Source: Acinetobacter sp. ANC 3929
Lineage (GTDB): Bacteria > Pseudomonadota > Gammaproteobacteria > Pseudomonadales > Moraxellaceae
Reading direction: 5' to 3'
NCBI RefSeq assembly: GCF_000369405.1
Contig: NZ_KB850000.1
Location: 496,001 to 560,000 of the forward strand
Length of the DNA stretch: 64,000 nucleotides
The notes beneath the pieces are model-generated. The model ran no database searches, was not told the DNA's origin, and saw only the letters and a list, made by a program, of their open reading frames with translations. Positions within the stretch are counted from its first letter, which is position 1; each line of letters starts with the position of its first letter. Shown here piece by piece: positions 62,882 to 64,000 of the stretch. The translations under genes were made by a program, and so were the position numbers.

Positions 62882-63760
62882 ATGTTTGGCATTAGTTACC
62901 AGCAAATACCCTTGCACGTTTTATTTGAACATCAGGCAACTTTGGCAGGGCTTGGAAAAATTGGTTTGCGTAGCCTCAAAAAGCATCAGCAAACGCAGCA
63001 GACCGATTGGCAGTCGTTAGCATCGATTAATGAAGTGATCAATCCTCCAAGCCTTGAATTGATAGATCAATATGTGCGATGGAGTGGTGCCGAAGCCAGT
63101 AAATATCAAACTTCTATTCCGCCGCATATGGTGTCGCAATGGGGACTTTCCTTTGCAACACGTCTGCTTTTACAAACCCACTATCCATTGAGCCAAGTCA
63201 TCAATCAAGGAGTAAGCCTCAAGGTGCATGGCAAGATTCCACGAAATCAGGAACTGCTCATCCAAGCCAAAATTGCAAATGTAGATGAACGAAATGGTCT
63301 AGCACGTGTTTCTGTGCAAATCACCACAGGTACGATTGCACAACCTGAGTTAGTTGAGACCGTATTGCACATGGCGTTTATTTTACCTCATTTTGAGAAA
63401 ACCAAGCGTACAGAAATAGCGGAACATAAAACTTGGCAAAGTTTGGGTGAATGGTCTGCGACAGCAGATGATGGTTTTAAATTTGCATTACTGACAGGTG
63501 ATTTTAATCCAATTCATTGGGTCGGTCCTTTGGCAAAACTTTCAAGCTTTGGTCAAAAGGTATTACACGGATTTGGCGTGTTTGCGCGTAGTTATGAATT
63601 ATTACCTGAGACAATACAGCAAATTGATGTGCGCTTTTTAAAGCCAGTGAAATTACCGTCACAACATAATCAAGTTGAGATCAGTACCGAACCAACACAA
63701 AGCGATGTTCGGGTTGTGGGCTCGGCAGGACAAGTCTGTTTAATGGGGCAATATTCATAA
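62882..63760 (+). CDS. MaoC-like hydratase/dehydratase
   Basis: 292 residues, double-hotdog type. The C-terminal half holds the hydratase-2 motif with catalytic Asp and His: LLTGDFNPIHWVGPLAKLSS, FGQKVLHGFGVFARSYE. The enzyme would hydrate or dehydrate an acyl-CoA/ACP in the cytoplasm. The start MFGISYQQIP is chosen because CAGGAG lies 7 nt upstream; 25 residues read before it are not supported. Nineteen bases before the molybdopterin oxidoreductase gene, so possibly one operon. Confidence 0.87.
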   Translation: MFGISYQQIPLHVLFEHQATLAGLGKIGLRSLKKHQQTQQTDWQSLASINEVINPPSLELIDQYVRWSGAEASKYQTSIPPHMVSQWGLSFATRLLLQTHYPLSQVINQGVSLKVHGKIPRNQELLIQAKIANVDERNGLARVSVQITTGTIAQPELVETVLHMAFILPHFEKTKRTEIAEHKTWQSLGEWSATADDGFKFALLTGDFNPIHWVGPLAKLSSFGQKVLHGFGVFARSYELLPETIQQIDVRFLKPVKLPSQHNQVEISTEPTQSDVRVVGSAGQVCLMGQYS

Positions 63761-63778
63761 CATAATAAGGTGATAAAA

Positions 63779-64000
63779 ATGACGACTGCTACAGCAACCA
63801 AACAGGACGTAACCGCTTGCATTTTATGTTCACGTAATTGTGGGCTCAGTGTAGAAATTGAAGATAACCAGTTCAAGAAAATTAAAGGTGATGATCAGAA
63901 TCCTTTTTCTCAAGGTTATATTTGCCAAAAAGCCGCGCGTTTACAGCATTATCAACAACACGCTGATCGTTTAACTTCACCGTTAAAACGTCAGTCAGAT
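63779..64000 (+). CDS. Molybdopterin oxidoreductase, N-terminal part
   Basis: The first 74 codons run off the window. The 4Fe-4S motif of molybdopterin oxidoreductases is clear: ACILCSRNCGLSVEIEDNQF, then KIKGDDQNPFSQGYICQKAA. AAGGTG precedes the ATG. The family transfers electrons with formate, nitrate or other substrates; the enzyme cannot be named from this much. Confidence 0.88.
   Translation, partial: MTTATATKQDVTACILCSRNCGLSVEIEDNQFKKIKGDDQNPFSQGYICQKAARLQHYQQHADRLTSPLKRQSD

Overview
The window is chromosomal DNA of a low-GC gammaproteobacterium that I would place in Acinetobacter. The reasons are the AT-rich intergenic regions, an APC permease, hpd, IclR regulator, maiA and fahA tyrosine cluster, a nasS-nasT / narK / nirB / nirD-fusion / nasA / mobA nitrate-assimilation block, aroQ-accB-accC, and a fMet tRNA with an encoded CCA. 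No species call is attempted. Most regions are ordinary chromosome with accessory patches at about 7.6-12.6 kb and 55-62.5 kb.

Layout. 1-1.3 kb: an apparently intact IS3-family element. 1.3-7.6 kb: a secreted Ntn-type amide hydrolase, the ribosomal oxygenase RoxA, dnaX, and a thioesterase overlapping an iron-type alcohol dehydrogenase. 7.6-12.6 kb: small orphan genes, several shorter than 60 codons, mixed with gene wreckage that includes a class A beta-lactamase pseudogene, then the initiator tRNA and a cold-shock gene. 12.9-20.3 kb: a lipid A-type acyltransferase, a LuxR-type regulator, a DUF4344-like metallopeptidase lipoprotein, and a run of LMW-PTP, murB, YdcF and alpha/beta hydrolase genes. 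20.3-27.3 kb: a stand-alone glutamate-synthase-like FMN protein, then an IclR regulator facing a GntP permease / Fe-ADH / mmsA operon whose promoter carries a perfect 25-bp palindrome. The operon is best read as import of a small hydroxy acid, oxidation to a semialdehyde and CoA-dependent conversion to an acyl-CoA.

28.3-34.8 kb: tyrosine catabolism (hpd, an IclR regulator, a VOC protein, maiA, fahA, an aromatic amino acid permease). The two outer promoters share a conserved motif next to their -35 boxes. No classical homogentisate dioxygenase is present, and the VOC protein sits in its place. 34.9-40.6 kb: an MFS transporter, an amidase, a small periplasmic protein and aroQ-accB-accC. 41.3-52.8 kb: nitrate assimilation. 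NasS and NasT face a long leader that has a textbook sigma-54 promoter and two consecutive hexaloop hairpins of the type ANTAR proteins bind. Behind it come a nitrate transporter, nirB, a NirD-oxidoreductase fusion, nasA and mobA.

52.8-62.5 kb: dsdA, then a run of unlinked small genes that look like a stress repertoire: hemerythrin, a glycine-zipper protein, a lipoprotein, a Q/N-rich disordered protein, DUF421, a haem-oxygenase-like iron protein, two paralogues starting MPQYLK, and two proteins sharing a WE-rich tail. The window ends with a MaoC-type dehydratase and the first 74 codons of a molybdopterin oxidoreductase.
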